Shown: positions 33,246 to 44,966, numbered from the stretch's first letter. The stretch is DNA of 64,000 nucleotides from Pegoplata infirma (GCA_963921195.1 OY992537.1:18501125-18565124); one strand, 5' to 3'. Made by a program: numbers and translations. Notes: generated by a model not told the origin, from the sequence alone.

Positions 33246-33612
33246 CCCGAGTAAAAATTTTCTGGTCTAATCATATATAATTTGATACAATCTTATATGA
33301 GTTAATCTGCTTCCGTATAAATTTATATAAAATTTTATCTATCACTTTGATACGGTTAGATATTAGATATATGGTTAGATATTGCTCCATATATGATTAG
33401 ATTTGTATTTTGGTTTTGCTCATCAAATTATATAAAAATTGATATTATAAGATCAATTTGATCTAATTAGATTTGACCAAATTCAGGATCAAATTGTATC
33501 AATTTTTATATTTTTTGATCTAAAGTAATATAATTAGATATTATTTGATACAACCATTTTACGGATCAAATTAGATCTATTTAGTAAAATTAGCATAATA
33601 TTTTTACTAGGT
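33246..33612. mobile_element. CCCGAGTAAAAAT-ended MITE with TA target
   Basis: The left end CCCGAGTAAAAATTTT faces a right end AAATATTTTTACTAGGT, a diverged inverted repeat. TA lies on both sides. Arms hold TCATATATAATTTGATAC and GATCTAATTTGATC-like words. Confidence 0.65.
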
Positions 33613-34089
33613 TATTGTCATTTTTGTAAAAAAAAAACAAATTTTTTTTTAGTGTAAAATTTTTTTTGAGTGTAAAATTTTTTTCGAGTGTACCAATGCT
33701 TTTGAAAAAACTAAACAAGTTTAAAAAGCATTGCTTTAAAACTAAAAAAGTTTGAAAAGCATTGTTAAGTTACCACCAATGCTTTTAAAACTTGTTTAAA
33801 CACGTGGCATTTAAGATAAAACTAATCTGAAATTCAGGGTTTTACTAATAACTTTTGAACCACTAGAGCGATTGAGCTGAAATTTAATATCAAACAGACC
33901 TAGGAAACGACAAAGATACATGTCAAACTTCAGCAGTCTCATTATTGTCTTTCGAAAGTAATCGTGGTTTTTATCTCGTAAATTCGCGAAATACCCTTGC
34001 CGAAATTTACTCTTTTGCTCATAACTTTTGAACCACTAGACCGATTTGGCTGGATTGCAATACCAACCTGACCAGGTAAATGACCAACA

Positions 34090-34825
34090 TTAGTGTGGCC
34101 CAACAACATATTGAAAAATACCAAGTATAACTCACAACTGAACGTACCTCAAAATATGATAGATGGCATCATAATGAACAATTTGCGCTAAATTTCAGCA
34201 CCCTACAACGATTGGAAGGGGATGCTAACTCATCATAAGTGTTTGCAACCTCCAAAGAAATCTTGAAATTTTTTTTATTGGAATCTTAAAAATAACCATA
34301 TGAAATGCTAGCGTAACAAGAGCACATAATTCACATGTGGCCATTTTGTCCTAAGTTTGTCCTTAAACAAAAAAAAATACTTATTAAAAAAAGCGGGACC
34401 CTGCATTTCACTAAAACCGCTGTAACTCAAAAATATGCGGACCATTAAGTTGCGATAAAGTTAATTTGAAAGGTAATACAAATATCTTTAATTTGAGTAT
34501 AATATCCAAAAAAAATTTTTTTTTTTTCCTAATCGAAACTAGAATGTCCTTATTGTCCTTTGTAGGCAACCTTAGGGCAAAATGGCCATATGTGACTTAT
34601 TCGCTCTTGTAGCGATACCATTCCATGTAGTAATTTTTAGGATTGCAAAATTTTTTTTTTTTTAGATTTCTTTGGAGGTTGCAAACACATGTGATTAGTT
34701 AGCATCCCCTTCTAATCGTCGTAGGGTGCTGCAATTTGGCTCAAAATATTAGTTACGATACCATCTTTCATTTTTTAAGGTACGTTGACCTGTAGCGAAG
34801 CAAAAGGAATTTTGGGCCACCCTAA
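34090..34825. mobile_element. TTAGKGTGGCCCA-ended element with 6-bp CCAACA duplication
   Basis: TTAGTGTGGCCCA and TGGGCCACCCTAA are the ends, with CCAACA on each side (34084-34089, 34826-34831). Removing the insert restores GACCAACATATATGCC of the host repeat, as seen uninterrupted at about 44538. The arms of about 300 bp are inverted (AGCACCCTACAACGATTGGA, TTTGCAACCTCCAAAGAAAT). A sister element lies at 60146. Confidence 0.85.
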
Positions 34826-35062
34826 CCAACATATATGCCAAACTTCAGTAGCCTCTGTAAAGTCTTTCAAAAGTTAGCGTGTTTTCTACGGCCAGACGGA
34901 CGGACGGACGGACGGACGGACATCGCTAGATCGACTTAAAATCGATCGAGGATCATGAATATATATATATACTTTATGGGGTCCTAGACCAATATTTCGA
35001 TGTGTTACAAACGGAATGACAAACATATATATATCCTCTATCACTTGAGTAGAGGGTATAAA

Positions 35063-37320
35063 AATGTTTTTCTGAGCCTTTTTCCTGTAGAAAAAGTCTC
35101 CCTTTCTGATACATTTTTCCTATAAAAGAAGTTTTAAAATTTGAGAATTTTTGATAGTAAAAATGGCTCAGAATCTGATATTTTTTCTAAAGGAAAAATG
35201 TCTCTGAATTTGAGACTTTCTTAATTGCAAAAATGTCTCAGAATCTGAATTTTTTTTGTAGGAAAAAGGTCTCAGAATCTGTCACTTTTTCTATAGCAAA
35301 AATGTTTCAGAATCAGAGACTTTTTCTAAAGGAGAAATATCTCAGAATCTAAGACTTTTTCTATAGAAAAATGTCTCAGAATCTGAGACTTTTTCTATAG
35401 GAAAAATGTCTCAGAATCTGAGACTTTTCTATAGGAAAAATGTCTCAGAATCTGAGACTTTTTCTATAGGAAAAATGTCTCAGAATCTGAGACTTTTTCT
35501 ATAGAAAAAAATGTCTCAGAATCTGAGACTTTTTCTATAGGAAAAATGTCTCAGAATCTGAGACTTTTTCTATAGGAAAAATGTCTCAGAATCTGAGACT
35601 TTTTCTATAGGAAAAATGTCTCAGAATCTGAGAGTTTTTCTCAGGATCTGAGACTTTTTCTATAGGAAAAATGTCTCAGAATCTGAGACTTTTTCTATAG
35701 GAAAAATGTCTCAGAATCTGAGACTTTTTCTATAGGAAAAATGTCTCAGAATCTGCGACTTTTTCTATGGGAAAAATGTTTCAGAATCTGAGACTTTTTC
35801 TATAGGAAAAATATCTCAGAATTTAAGACATTTTCTATAGGAAAAATGTCTCAGAATCTGAGACTTTTTCTATAGGAAAAATGTCTCAGAATCTGAGACT
35901 TTTTCTATAGGAAAAATGTCTCAGAATCTGAGACTTTTTCTATAGGAAAAATGTCTCAGAATCTGAGACTTTTTCTATAGGAAAAATGTCTCAGAATCTG
36001 AGACTTTTTCTATAGGAAAAATGTCTCAGGATCTGAGACTTTTTCTATAGGAAAAATGTCTCAGAATCTGAGACTTTTTCTATAGGAAAAATGTCTCAGA
36101 ATCTGAGACTTTTTCTATAGGAAAAATGTTTTAGAATCTGAGACTTTTTCTATAGGAAAAATGTCTCAGAATCAGAGACTTTTTCTATAGGAAAAATGTT
36201 TTAGAATCTGAGACTTTTTCTATAGGAAAAATGTCTCAGAATCTGAGACTTTTTCTATAGGCAAAATGTCTCAGAATCTGAGACTTTTTCTAAAGGAAAA
36301 ATGTCTCAGAATCTGAGACTTTTTCTATAGGAAAAATGTCTCAGAATCTGAGACTTTTTCTATAGGAAAAATGTTTCAGAATCTGAGACTTTTTCTATAG
36401 GAAAAATGTCTCAGAATCTGAGACTTTTTCTATAGGAAAAATGTCTCAGAATCTGAGACTTTTTCTATAGGAAAAATGTCTCAGAATCTGAGACTTTTTC
36501 TATAGGAAAAATGTCTCAGAATCTGAGACTTTTTCTATAGGAAAAATGTCTCAGAATCTGAGACTTTTTCTATAGGAAAAATGTCTCAGAATCTGAGACT
36601 TTTTCTATAGGAAAAATGTCTCAGAATCTGAGACTTTTTCTATAGGAAAAATGTCTCAGAATCTGAGACTTTTTCTATAGGAAAAATGTCTCAGAATCTG
36701 AGACTTTTTCTATAGGAAAAATGTCTCAGAATCTGAGACTTTTTCTATAGGAAAAATGTCTCAGAATCTGAGACTTTTTCTATAGGAAAAATGTCTCAGA
36801 ATCTGAGACTTTTTCGATAGGAAAAATGTCTCAGAATCTGAGACTTTTTCGATAGGAAAAATGTCTCAGAATCTGAGACTTTTTCTATAGGAAAAATGTC
36901 TCAGAATCTGAGACTTTTTCTATTGGAAAAATGTCTCAGAATCTGAGACTTTTTCTATAGGAAAAATGTCTCAGAATCTGAGACTTTTTCTATAGGAAAA
37001 ATGTCTCAGAATCTGAGACTTTTTCTATAGGAAAAATGTCTCAGAATCTGAGACTTTTTCTATAGGAAAAATGTCTCAGAATCTGAGACTTTTTCTATAT
37101 GAAAAATGTCTCAGAATCTGAGACTTTTTCTATAGGAAAAATGTCTCAGAATTTGAGACTTTTTCTATAGGAAAAAAGTCCCAGAATTTGAGACTTTTTC
37201 TATAGGAAAAAAGTCCCAGAATCTGAGATTTTTCTATAGGAAAAATGTTTCAGAATCTGAAATTTTTCTACAGGAAAAATGTCTCAGAATCTGAGACTTT
37301 TTCTACAGTAAAAATGTCTC
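35063..37320 (+). repeat. Satellite of 35-bp near-palindromic units, about 64 copies
   Basis: The unit GAATCTGAGACTTTTTCTAT plus AGGAAAAATGTCTCA is 35 bp and nearly its own reverse complement (TGAGAC...GTCTCA around CTATAG). Copies from about 35.4 to 37.1 kb are almost identical. The outermost copies at both edges are increasingly diverged, and one partial unit lies at 35632-35650. Because 35 is not a multiple of three, the array cannot encode a continuous peptide repeat. Confidence 0.97.
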
Positions 37321-38118
37321 ACTCAAAAAATCAACTCAAAAAATCCTGGATACTCCTCTAATGGCATTAATTATATTATGTTCATATAAACACTATTGTA
37401 TTTAAAATTTTTCAAATATCCTTTACTAATTCTTATGTAAAATATTATTTTTCGCTTGTATCACAGTTGTAGCAGAATTCCAGAAAAACCCCAACTAAAT
37501 TCATTATGGTTAAGGATCATAACTTCTACACTTTTGTTTTTTTTTTTGTTTTTGTAAGTTTCAAATTATATCTAAAACAACCACTATTTCTATACTGATT
37601 TTAGGGAAATAAATACAGTAGTTTTTCCCAGAATTAATATTCATACGTACATACATATTTTAAGGTCGGGTTACTTTCAAGTACAAAACAGTCAGTAGAG
37701 TATATTTATTTCAAACAAAATGCAACGACATGGAACAGTAAGTTCACTGCATTTGTGTGCTTAGATTTCAAATCATTTAGTAAAGGATTGATATTTGTTA
37801 CCATGGCATTACTCGTATGTACTTCATTCATGCTATTCCAAATGTTTTTTTTTTTTTTTTATTTTTTGGCAAAATTTATTTATTTTTATTTTTGGATTGT
37901 AATATAGCAAAAAAAATATTCAAATATTTTTATAGAATAAATTTAGTGGAATGAAATCAATATTTTTTTTTAAATTTAACAGATTTTTAATAAAAAAGAA
38001 AACTTAAAATTTAAAAGTGGTTAATATAGACTTTAGAAAAAATATTTTTTTCAATTCCTTAAAAGCTATGAATTGATCTAAAAACCCGTTATGAACCGAT
38101 TTACCTGAAGCTTAAAAT
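37321..38118. other. No gene seen; AT-rich sequence
   Basis: Contains T tracts and no supportable exon or inverted repeat. TCAACTCAAAAAATC-like text next to the satellite may be a decayed element end. Confidence 0.5.
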
Positions 38119-38811
38119 ATATGGGGCTTTTCATGTCAACTGACACAACTTTTGAAACCGATGTCTTTCGATGAAATTTCGATATGAAATTTGCACTAAG
38201 GTTAGTCCTATTGGATAGTAATTCAGACACAATTTTTCAAGGAGATCGGTCAAGGACTCTCTGAGTTAGAGGGGGTCGAAATTTGACATTTGGCCAAAGA
38301 GGTGTTTATTCTCATCTATGTAACTTCTTACCTATTGTTTTTAGCAAAATGTGTCTCAAACAGTTTAGATAGCATTTCTTCAGTCTATCTAAACTGTTTT
38401 TTTTTTAAATCCAAAACTTTTTTGATATTTTTTTTTTAAATCCAAATCTTTTTTGACTTTGTCCTCAAATCGGGCCCTTGTTTTTTTTTTGGCTCAAAAG
38501 AAAGCTTAGGTCTTTTCCTTAAAGTGCTATGGGTGCGCTTAGTGGGATGCGAAAGGGATATCTATGAAAAAAAATTTTGTAACTTTGAAACACAAAAAAC
38601 GATTTTTCAATTTCCTTTTTTAGGCGTGGGATAGCTTAACAGTTTTCGATTTTGATCCGGGGCACCCTCTAATTTTTATATGTTCGAAAAAGAAAACATG
38701 AGACAAAAATTAAGGGCGGTGGGGTGGGGCCATATGGCCCTTCATCGAGGTCAAAGTTGGGCGTAAAGAGGTTAAATCCTTAAAAAGCCCCACAACTGCC
38801 CTAGAAACGCC

Positions 38812-38879
38812 CCTGGAGGGGTGCAATGGTCTCACATTGCACCCCTCCAGGGGTGCAATGTGCCCCCATTGCACCCCTG
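38812..38879. repeat. GC-rich alternating hairpin (GGAGGGGTGCAATG)
   Basis: CCTGGAGGGGTGCAATG, a 6-nt spacer and CATTGCACCCCTCCAGG form a perfect 17-bp stem. The second arm at once starts another palindrome, CATTGCACCCCTCCAGGGGT plus GCAATG, and a third CATTGCACCCCT follows. Two alternative hairpins thus share a strand. Confidence 0.9.
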
Positions 38880-39361
38880 CCCCCAACATTTTTTTTGAAC
38901 ATACCTAACTTCTATTTCCACTTCCTAAGGGGGCTCCAATACAAAATGACATTCTTATAAAATTTCCTCCTACCGCTCTAACTGTTCATAGGGTGCCCCT
39001 AGAGAAGTAAAATATATGACCGACCCCTAATATTTTTTCAACTCCAACGTTTTCTCAGAATATACCTACCCTTTTTTTTACACTCTTAAGGAGGTCCCCA
39101 TACATTTTTTTAATTGGTTTATTAGTTTTTAAAAATACATGTTTTTGTAATGTATGGGAGCCCCCTTAGGGAGTGGAGATAGGGTGTTATTATGTTAGGA
39201 CAAAATGTTGGTAACTAAAAAATAATGGGAGTTGGTCGTAATTTTTACCTCACTAGGAGGCACGGTAGGGGCGGTAGGAGCTGGTTTAATAAAACAAATT
39301 TATAAAAAATAAAAAAAAATGTATGGGAACCACCCTAAGGGTTAAACATGCATTGTAGGTA

Positions 39362-39745
39362 CACTAAGAAAATTATGTCATTAACTGTTTGTAGGTTATT
39401 TTAAAAAGTAATCAGTCAAGTTATTTTAAAAGAAAAATCATTAATTTTATTATGGACTTCTTATTTTCTACTGTTTCTGTAGTTTAAATAAATATTTTAC
39501 TGTATTAAAAACGAATTTTCTGTTACATTTAATTTCAGCAGTAAAACATTTCTTCCATAGTTTTACTGTTTTTCAATACAAAATAACTGAATATTCACTA
39601 GTTTTTTAATGTTTTGGTTAGTCATTTAAATTGACTGTATCGTGTTTTTATTTTAAAAGAAAAAGCACTGGAATGGTTTTTAAATAAAAGTTCATTTGTT
39701 TTAAGTGAATATTCACTGGAATTTACCTACATAATTTTTTGAGTG
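39362..39745. mobile_element. CACTMA-type MITE with TA target
   Basis: The left end CACTAAGAAAATTATGT and the complement of the right end, CACTCAAAAAATTATGTAGG, pair, with TA on both sides. Interior words are AGTAAT/ACTGTTT-like. No coding frame. Confidence 0.75.
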
Positions 39746-40636
39746 TATGTTTGCAAAATATGTTAGAATTAATAAAATAATGGAGGTCGGTCATACATTT
39801 GACTCCACTAGGGGCACTTTAGCGTAAGTTAGAACGGTGGGAACTAATATTTTAAAAATGTTTTGTATGGGAGCCCCCTTAGAAAATGGAAATGGGGTTA
39901 GGTATGTTCAAGAAAAATGTTGGGGCAGAAAATTATTCGAGGTTGGTCTCACATTGCAGCCCTCCAGGGGCGTTTCTAGGGCAGTTGTGGGGCTTTTTGA
40001 GGATTTTTACCTCTTTATGCTCAAATTTGGCCCTACCCCACCGCCCTTATTTTTTGGCTCATGTTTTCTTTTTCGAACATATAAAAATTAGATGGTGCCC
40101 CGGATCGAAGTGGTGAGCTATCCCACGCCTAATAGAGCAAATTGAAAAACCGTATTTTGTGTTGCAAAGTTACAAAAACATGTTTTTCATAGATATCCCA
40201 CTCGCATCCCACTAAGCGATCCCATAGCTCTTAAAGGAAAAGACCTAAGCTTTCTTTTGAGTCAAAAAAAAGGGCACGATTTGAGGAAAAAGTCAAAAAA
40301 TTTTGGGTTTAAAAAAAAAAAAATCAAAAAAATTTTTTTTTTTTTTTTTTTTGTATAATTTTTTTTTTGAAAGACTGAAGAATTAGCTATCAAAACTATT
40401 TGCAACATATTTTGATAAAAACAATAAGTAAGAAGTAACATGGATGAGAATAAACACCTCTTTGGCCAAAATGTCAAATTTCGACCCCCTTTAACTCAGA
40501 GAGTCCTTGACCGATCTCGTTGAAAAATTGTGTCTGAACTACTATCCAATAAGACTAACCTTGGTGCAAATTTCATATCGATCGGAAGACATCGGTTTAA
40601 AAAGTTGTGTCAGTTGACACGAAAACCCCCATATAT

Positions 40637-41676
40637 GAGGCATTCCACACCAAATGTCCAGCGAAAAAAAACATGTGCACTGTAAACTTCTGAATAGCTT
40701 GTATGGATAGCCCTATATTTAAATTAGAAAATTGCGTTTTTGGTTTTTCAATTTTTTAAAAACTGGGCTTAGGAGGCGTGTCAAATATTGGAAAAATGGT
40801 CAAATTTGTGGCGAGTTGCCTTGATTAAATATTTATCACATTAAAACGGAAAGCACCACAATCTCAAAAATTTACATTCTTATATAGTTTTGTATGGGCT
40901 ATCGATTAATTTTTTGTTTTGGAAAATTTTCAGAACCCGTTCTGAAATTTTCCATTTTTTAAAAAAGTCAATTTATCAAAAATCCCGCCACTGTTTTTTT
41001 TTTTTTTTATTTTTTTTTAAAAGTTTAGATGTTTGTCCCATAGAGTAAAGAATAATATCAGAGATTTTGATAGGCCCCAAAACAATATGTCACTTTATAT
41101 AAATTGGTTCTCTTAATGTTTATTAGAGTTTTTACATGCAATAGCATAGGCAACACTAAGAGAACCAACTTTTTGAGAGAGGAAATTAAATGGTAGCCAA
41201 CCAACCTGATACCCACTGGTTTGTCCATCCACACAAATAAATTCAGAAACACGTTCTTCCTTTTTTTCGAAAAAATCGCATTTGAATTTTAAATTTCATA
41301 ACAATTTTGTAATTTGATTGTATTTTCTTGTTTCAACAGAGCGTATGAGAAATATTTATGCAATTAATATTACTCATTCGCAACTTTAAATTAAGAAAAT
41401 ACAAGCAATTTACACAATTGTTATGAAATTTAAAATTCAAATGCGATTTTCTCGAAAAAAATTAAGAACGTGTTTCTGAATTTCTTTGTGTGGATGGACA
41501 AACATCTAAACTTAAAAAAATAAAAAAAAAAAAAAAAGTGGCCGGATTTTTGATAAATTGACTTTTTTAAAAAATGGAAAATTGCAGAACGGGTTCTGAA
41601 AATTTTCCAAAAAAAAATTTTAATCGATAACCCATACAAAACTATATAAGAATGTAAATTTTTGAGATTGTGGTGC
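40637..41676. mobile_element. Second GAGGCATTCCACACC foldback copy, right end truncated
   Basis: The left arm is collinear with 17971-18330 (GAGGCATTCCACACCAAATG, GGATAGCCCTATAT, GGGCTTAGGAGG). The right arm stops at 41676 at GATTGTGGTGCA, some 200 bp short of the expected terminus. ATAT precedes it. A 180-bp element is inserted near its centre. Confidence 0.8.
41039..41218. mobile_element. 180-bp insertion with 8-bp GTTTGTCC duplication (hAT-like)
   Basis: GTTTGTCC occurs at 41031-41038 and 41219-41226. Without the insert the text ATGTTTGTCCATCCACACA matches the sister copies near 18790 and 41500. The ends CATAGAGTAAAG and the complement CAGTGGGTATCA are only weakly similar. An internal stem pairs TTGGTTCTCTTA with TAAGAGAACCAA. 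Confidence 0.7.
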
Positions 41677-42482
41677 AATAAGTAAGATCTGATATGTAAG
41701 TATCGATTTTTCAAATGCTTATAGTTTTGCATACAAGGGTTTTTAAAATTTAAAGAGTACTGTTTGTTTTAATCTTAAATCCTTTTTTTTTAAATTTCAG
41801 TCACCTACACATTACACACAACAAAAAATTGATTTTTTTAACTTAAAGTATGTATACTTCAATGAATTCTATACCTTTAAACTGTTCATTGAATAATAGT
41901 TAGAAAGTATAAACATTACGCAGACAGACGCACTTAAAATTACATATGTTTTAACACAGAAAAAAATATGGGCAAAAAAACCTTTCGATTACACTGTGGA
42001 ACAAATTCAGGTTAGCAAAAGTTAGGTTGATTCTAAGAGTGAAGGGTAAAAATAGAGGCTAAATTAAAAGAGCCGTATCGCGGCGTTTGTTGTTAGTTCG
42101 AATTTTTTTTTAATCGACCTTTGAACTTAGCAGTCAAATGCCGATTTTCAGCATATTGTTTAATGGTTTTTTGGCTATTACTCGTCGACTAATTGATATT
42201 TTTTCAATCTGTAAAAGCCAAATTATTGCTAGAGACCTGTCCAACAATTATTTTTTTTAAAAAATTGATTTAGAAAATTGTTGTGGTGCTTATGAAGCAA
42301 AGTATTTTCAAAAAGCATGAAAAAAAAAATATATTTTCCAACATTTTGCTTTATAAGCACCACATACAAACCACCCTCCCAATATTCCTATAGTTTCCTC
42401 AAAATTCATAAAAATTGGAAATATTTAATAAAAATTTTGTCTGTACACTTAAAAATTAATTCACCGTCCCATTTTGAGCCTA
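41677..42482. other. No gene seen; one hairpin
   Basis: A stem at 42283-42366 pairs GTGGTGCTTATGAAGCAAA with TTTGCTTTATAAGCACCAC and may be a small foldback relic. The remainder is AT-rich, without exons. Confidence 0.5.
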
Positions 42483-42970
42483 CACTTAAAAAAAAACCTT
42501 GTAAAATTACAAGAAAAATTAGTAACTTTTTTTGTTTGCTACCTCATATTTGACAAAAATTCTTAGTAATTTTACAAGCTGTTAACCAATAATTTTGTAA
42601 TTTAAAAGGTTTTTACCAATAAAATTGTAAATTTACAAATTTTTTGACACGATAAAATTTACAAGGAGGTTTCGTAACTTTACTATATTTTTTGCTTCCT
42701 CATATTTTACGAGAATTCCTAGTAATTTTACAAGCTTTTTACAAATAATTTTGTAATTTTACAAGCTTTTTACCAATAAAATTGTAAATTTACAGTTTTT
42801 TGGCGCAATTAAAATTACAAGGAATTCTCGTGAATTTACTAGATTTTTTTTGTGAAATTATCTCGGAAATTTGTAAAATTACAAAAAAATTAAAATTTCG
42901 ATACAAATTTGTTTGGTAAAATAGGATTATGAGACTTTTCCTTGTAATTTGACAAAGTTTTTTTTGTGTG
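42483..42970. mobile_element. CACTTAAAAAAAA MITE with TTGTAAAATTAC arms, TA target
   Basis: The ends CACTTAAAAAAAAACCTTGT and the complement CACACAAAAAAAACTTTGTC are inverted and flanked by TA. The arms are repeated TTGTAAAATTACAAG-type words. Fragments of the same family lie at 50.44-50.70 kb and 63.08-63.48 kb. Confidence 0.8.
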
Positions 42971-43078
42971 TATGAGAAATCTGCTGATTTAAGCAGACAC
43001 GGTTTGCTGAAAATCTCTCATGATTATCTAGGTGAAATCAGCAGAGAAATTTGTCGAGACAGCAGAGAAATCTACTTA

Positions 43079-43665
43079 CAAGGGAAGTATCTCAACCCTT
43101 ATGAACCGATTTGCATGAAACGTAAAATATATATAAAAGAGACAATTCTAAGGTTGGGGTGTCTCGGCTTATCGGCCATATCTCGGATTTAGGGGTTCAA
43201 AACATGGGTCAAAAAATGGCGAAAAAATAGTTTTTTGGATTTTTCAGCCATTCTTTCGAAGAAACTATATGATGTTTACATATGAGAAGAAAGGTTTTTT
43301 TACTGCCTATCCAACGGTGGTATAACCTTGTAAAAGTTCGGTTTTCTTAAATACTTTTTTTACGAAAATGTGTAAATTTTGGGGGGTATTTATATGAAGA
43401 CATAGACCTACGATGTCCATATGAATACGAAATAATCTTTATTAAATTTAAGTAGACACGTATTTTTGCCCTAGAGGATATTTCTATTAGTTCGGGAGTT
43501 ATCGTAATTTTCCCGAAGGTCCACTTTGTTTCATATGGGGACAACGAAATTTTAAAAATCTGATATGGCCGATAAGCCGAGACACCCCAACCTTAAAATC
43601 GTCTCTTTTATATATATTTTAAGTTTCAGGCAAATCGGTTCATAAGGGTTGAGATACTTCCCTTG
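43079..43665. mobile_element. PIF/Harbinger-like MITE, CAAGGGAAGTATCTCAACC ends, TTA target
   Basis: CAAGGGAAGTATCTCAACCC and its inverted copy at the right end continue into arms of about 120 bp that include ATGAACCGATTTGC, TTGGGGTGTCTCGGCTTATC and GGCCATATC. TTA flanks both sides. The first nine bases are shared with the 2752 and 45569 elements, so this is a related but distinct family. Confidence 0.85.
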
Positions 43666-43825
43666 TTAGACATTTTCTAGAAATTTTTTGTTTTTACTAA
43701 ATTTGTTTTCATGAAAACTTTAACTTAAGAAAGTTTCTTTAAAAAATTATCACAGCAAACTATTTCTGTAAAATTACTAAATAATCTGCTAAAAAAGTGT
43801 TCAAAAATATGTTTAAAAATATAAA

Positions 43826-44780
43826 AAACAAGTAGAAAAGTTAAATTCGACTTTGGCGAATCTATGAATACCCTTCACAATGCCTTTTTTAAAGGATGGT
43901 ACATTGAAGGTGAAAAAAATTAACAATTTTGATTAGAAATATTTTATTTTGAGTAAAACACTGGTTTTGTCATTTAAAAAAAAAATAAAAATTACTATTT
44001 TTTTTTGAGTGTAAAACTTTTTTCGAGTGTAATGTTTTTTTTACTGTAAATATATTTCTGAGTGGACGTATGTACACAAAATATTGTTAATTTTGAAAAA
44101 ATGTTTTTTTGAGTGTAAATTTTTTTTGGAGTGTAAAGTTTGTTTCGAGTGTATTTTTTAAGTTTCCAATGCTTTTAAAACTAAATAAGTTTAAAAAGCA
44201 TTGCTTTAAAATTAAAAAAAGGTTGAAAAGCATTGTTAAGTGACCACCAATGTTTTTAAAACTTATTTAACACGTGGCATTTAAGATGAAACCAATCTGA
44301 AATTCAGGGATTTGCTCATAACTTTTGAACCACTGGACCGACTGGGCTGAAATTCATTACCAAACAGACCTGGGGAACGACAAAGACACATGCCAAGTCT
44401 AAGCTTTCGAAAGTAATCGTGTTTTTTATCTCATAAATTCGCGAAAAACCCTTGCCGAAATTCACTCATTTGCTTATAACTTTTGAACCACTGGACCGAT
44501 TTCGCTGGATTACAATACCAACCTGACCAGGTAAATGCCCAACATATATGCCAAAAAAGCAGCCTCCGTAAAGTCTTTCAAAAGTTAGCGTGTTCAACAG
44601 ACAGACGGACAGACGGACGGACGGACGGACGGACGGACGGACATCGCTAGATCGTCTTAAAATCGATCGAGGATCATGAATATATATACTTTATGGGGTC
44701 CTAGACCAATATTTCGAGGTGTTACAAACGGAATGACAAACTTATATATACCCTCTATCACTAGAGTGGAGGGTATAAAA
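43826..44780 (+). repeat. GTATAAAA interspersed repeat, short full copy
   Basis: It runs from AACAAGTAGAAAAGTTAAATT through AATACCCTTCACAATGC, ACTTTTGAACCACTGGACCG, a (GACG)n array at 44602-44640 and CATCGCTAGATCGTC to the terminal hairpin TACCCTCTATCACTAGAGTG plus GAGGGTATAAAA. It lacks the MITEs present in the 33-35 kb copy and so serves as the empty-site control. Confidence 0.8.
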
Positions 44781-44824
44781 AGTAATGACAGCAAACTATT
44801 TCTGTATAATTACAAATACTCTGC

Positions 44825-44966
44825 CATAGAAGGGACTAATTAATTAAAGGGACCAATTAATTGATGGTTTAATTACCATTTAATTGATGTCAATGGTAAT
44901 GAAATTTTTTTCATTACCGTTGGTTGTATCAATTGTACCAATTAAATTACTTATCAATTTAATGTA
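44825..44966 (-). mobile_element. Truncated end of the CATAGATGGGA hAT-type element
   Basis: CATAGAAGGGACTAATTAAT and the following AATTGATGGTTTAATTACCA match the reverse of 11500-11628. The rest of the element is missing. Confidence 0.8.

Larger units (their letters stand above)
32968..35062 (+). repeat. Full-length GTATAAAA interspersed repeat (copy with nested MITEs)
   Basis: It begins AACAAGTAGAAAAGTTAAATT, then CGACTTTGCCGAATCTATG and AATACCCTCCACAATGC. After repeated ACTTTTGAACCACTAGA.CGATT segments it reaches (GACG)n at 34892-34920, CATCGCTAGATCGAC, ATATATATACTTTATGGGG and GTGTTACAAACGGAATGAC. It ends with a hairpin CCTCTATCACTTGAGTAGAGGGTATAAAA-like. The module resembles a repeat common in fly intergenic DNA. 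No protein is coded. MITEs sit at 33246-33612 and 34090-34825. Confidence 0.75.
38119..40636. mobile_element. Large foldback element with arms over 1 kb
   Basis: The outer arms read ATGGGGCTTTTCATGTCAAC and the complement of GTTGACACGAAAACCCCCAT. Inner paired blocks include AGAGGTGTTTATTCTCATC, GGATAGTAATTCAGACAC, GGGCACCATCTAATTTTTAT-like and GGGGCTTTTTGAGGATTTTTAC-like segments. The interior has unusually GC-rich stretches (38.75-38.88 kb). A MITE (39362-39745) sits near the centre. Open frames at 39.84-40.12 kb are arm sequence with no protein similarity I recognise. Confidence 0.75.

Noticed and set aside
35063..37320. CRISPR-like array of palindromic repeats
   Set aside because: The 35-bp units are contiguous, with no unique spacers, and the sequence is eukaryotic. 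It is a tandem satellite.
39837..40116. Overlapping frames of 84 and 76 codons as a gene
   Set aside because: They lie in the arm of a foldback element, overlap each other in two frames and contain no recognisable domain.
42317..42553. 78-codon frame near 42.3 kb
   Set aside because: It crosses the start of a MITE and an A-rich hairpin. No similarity or codon bias was seen.
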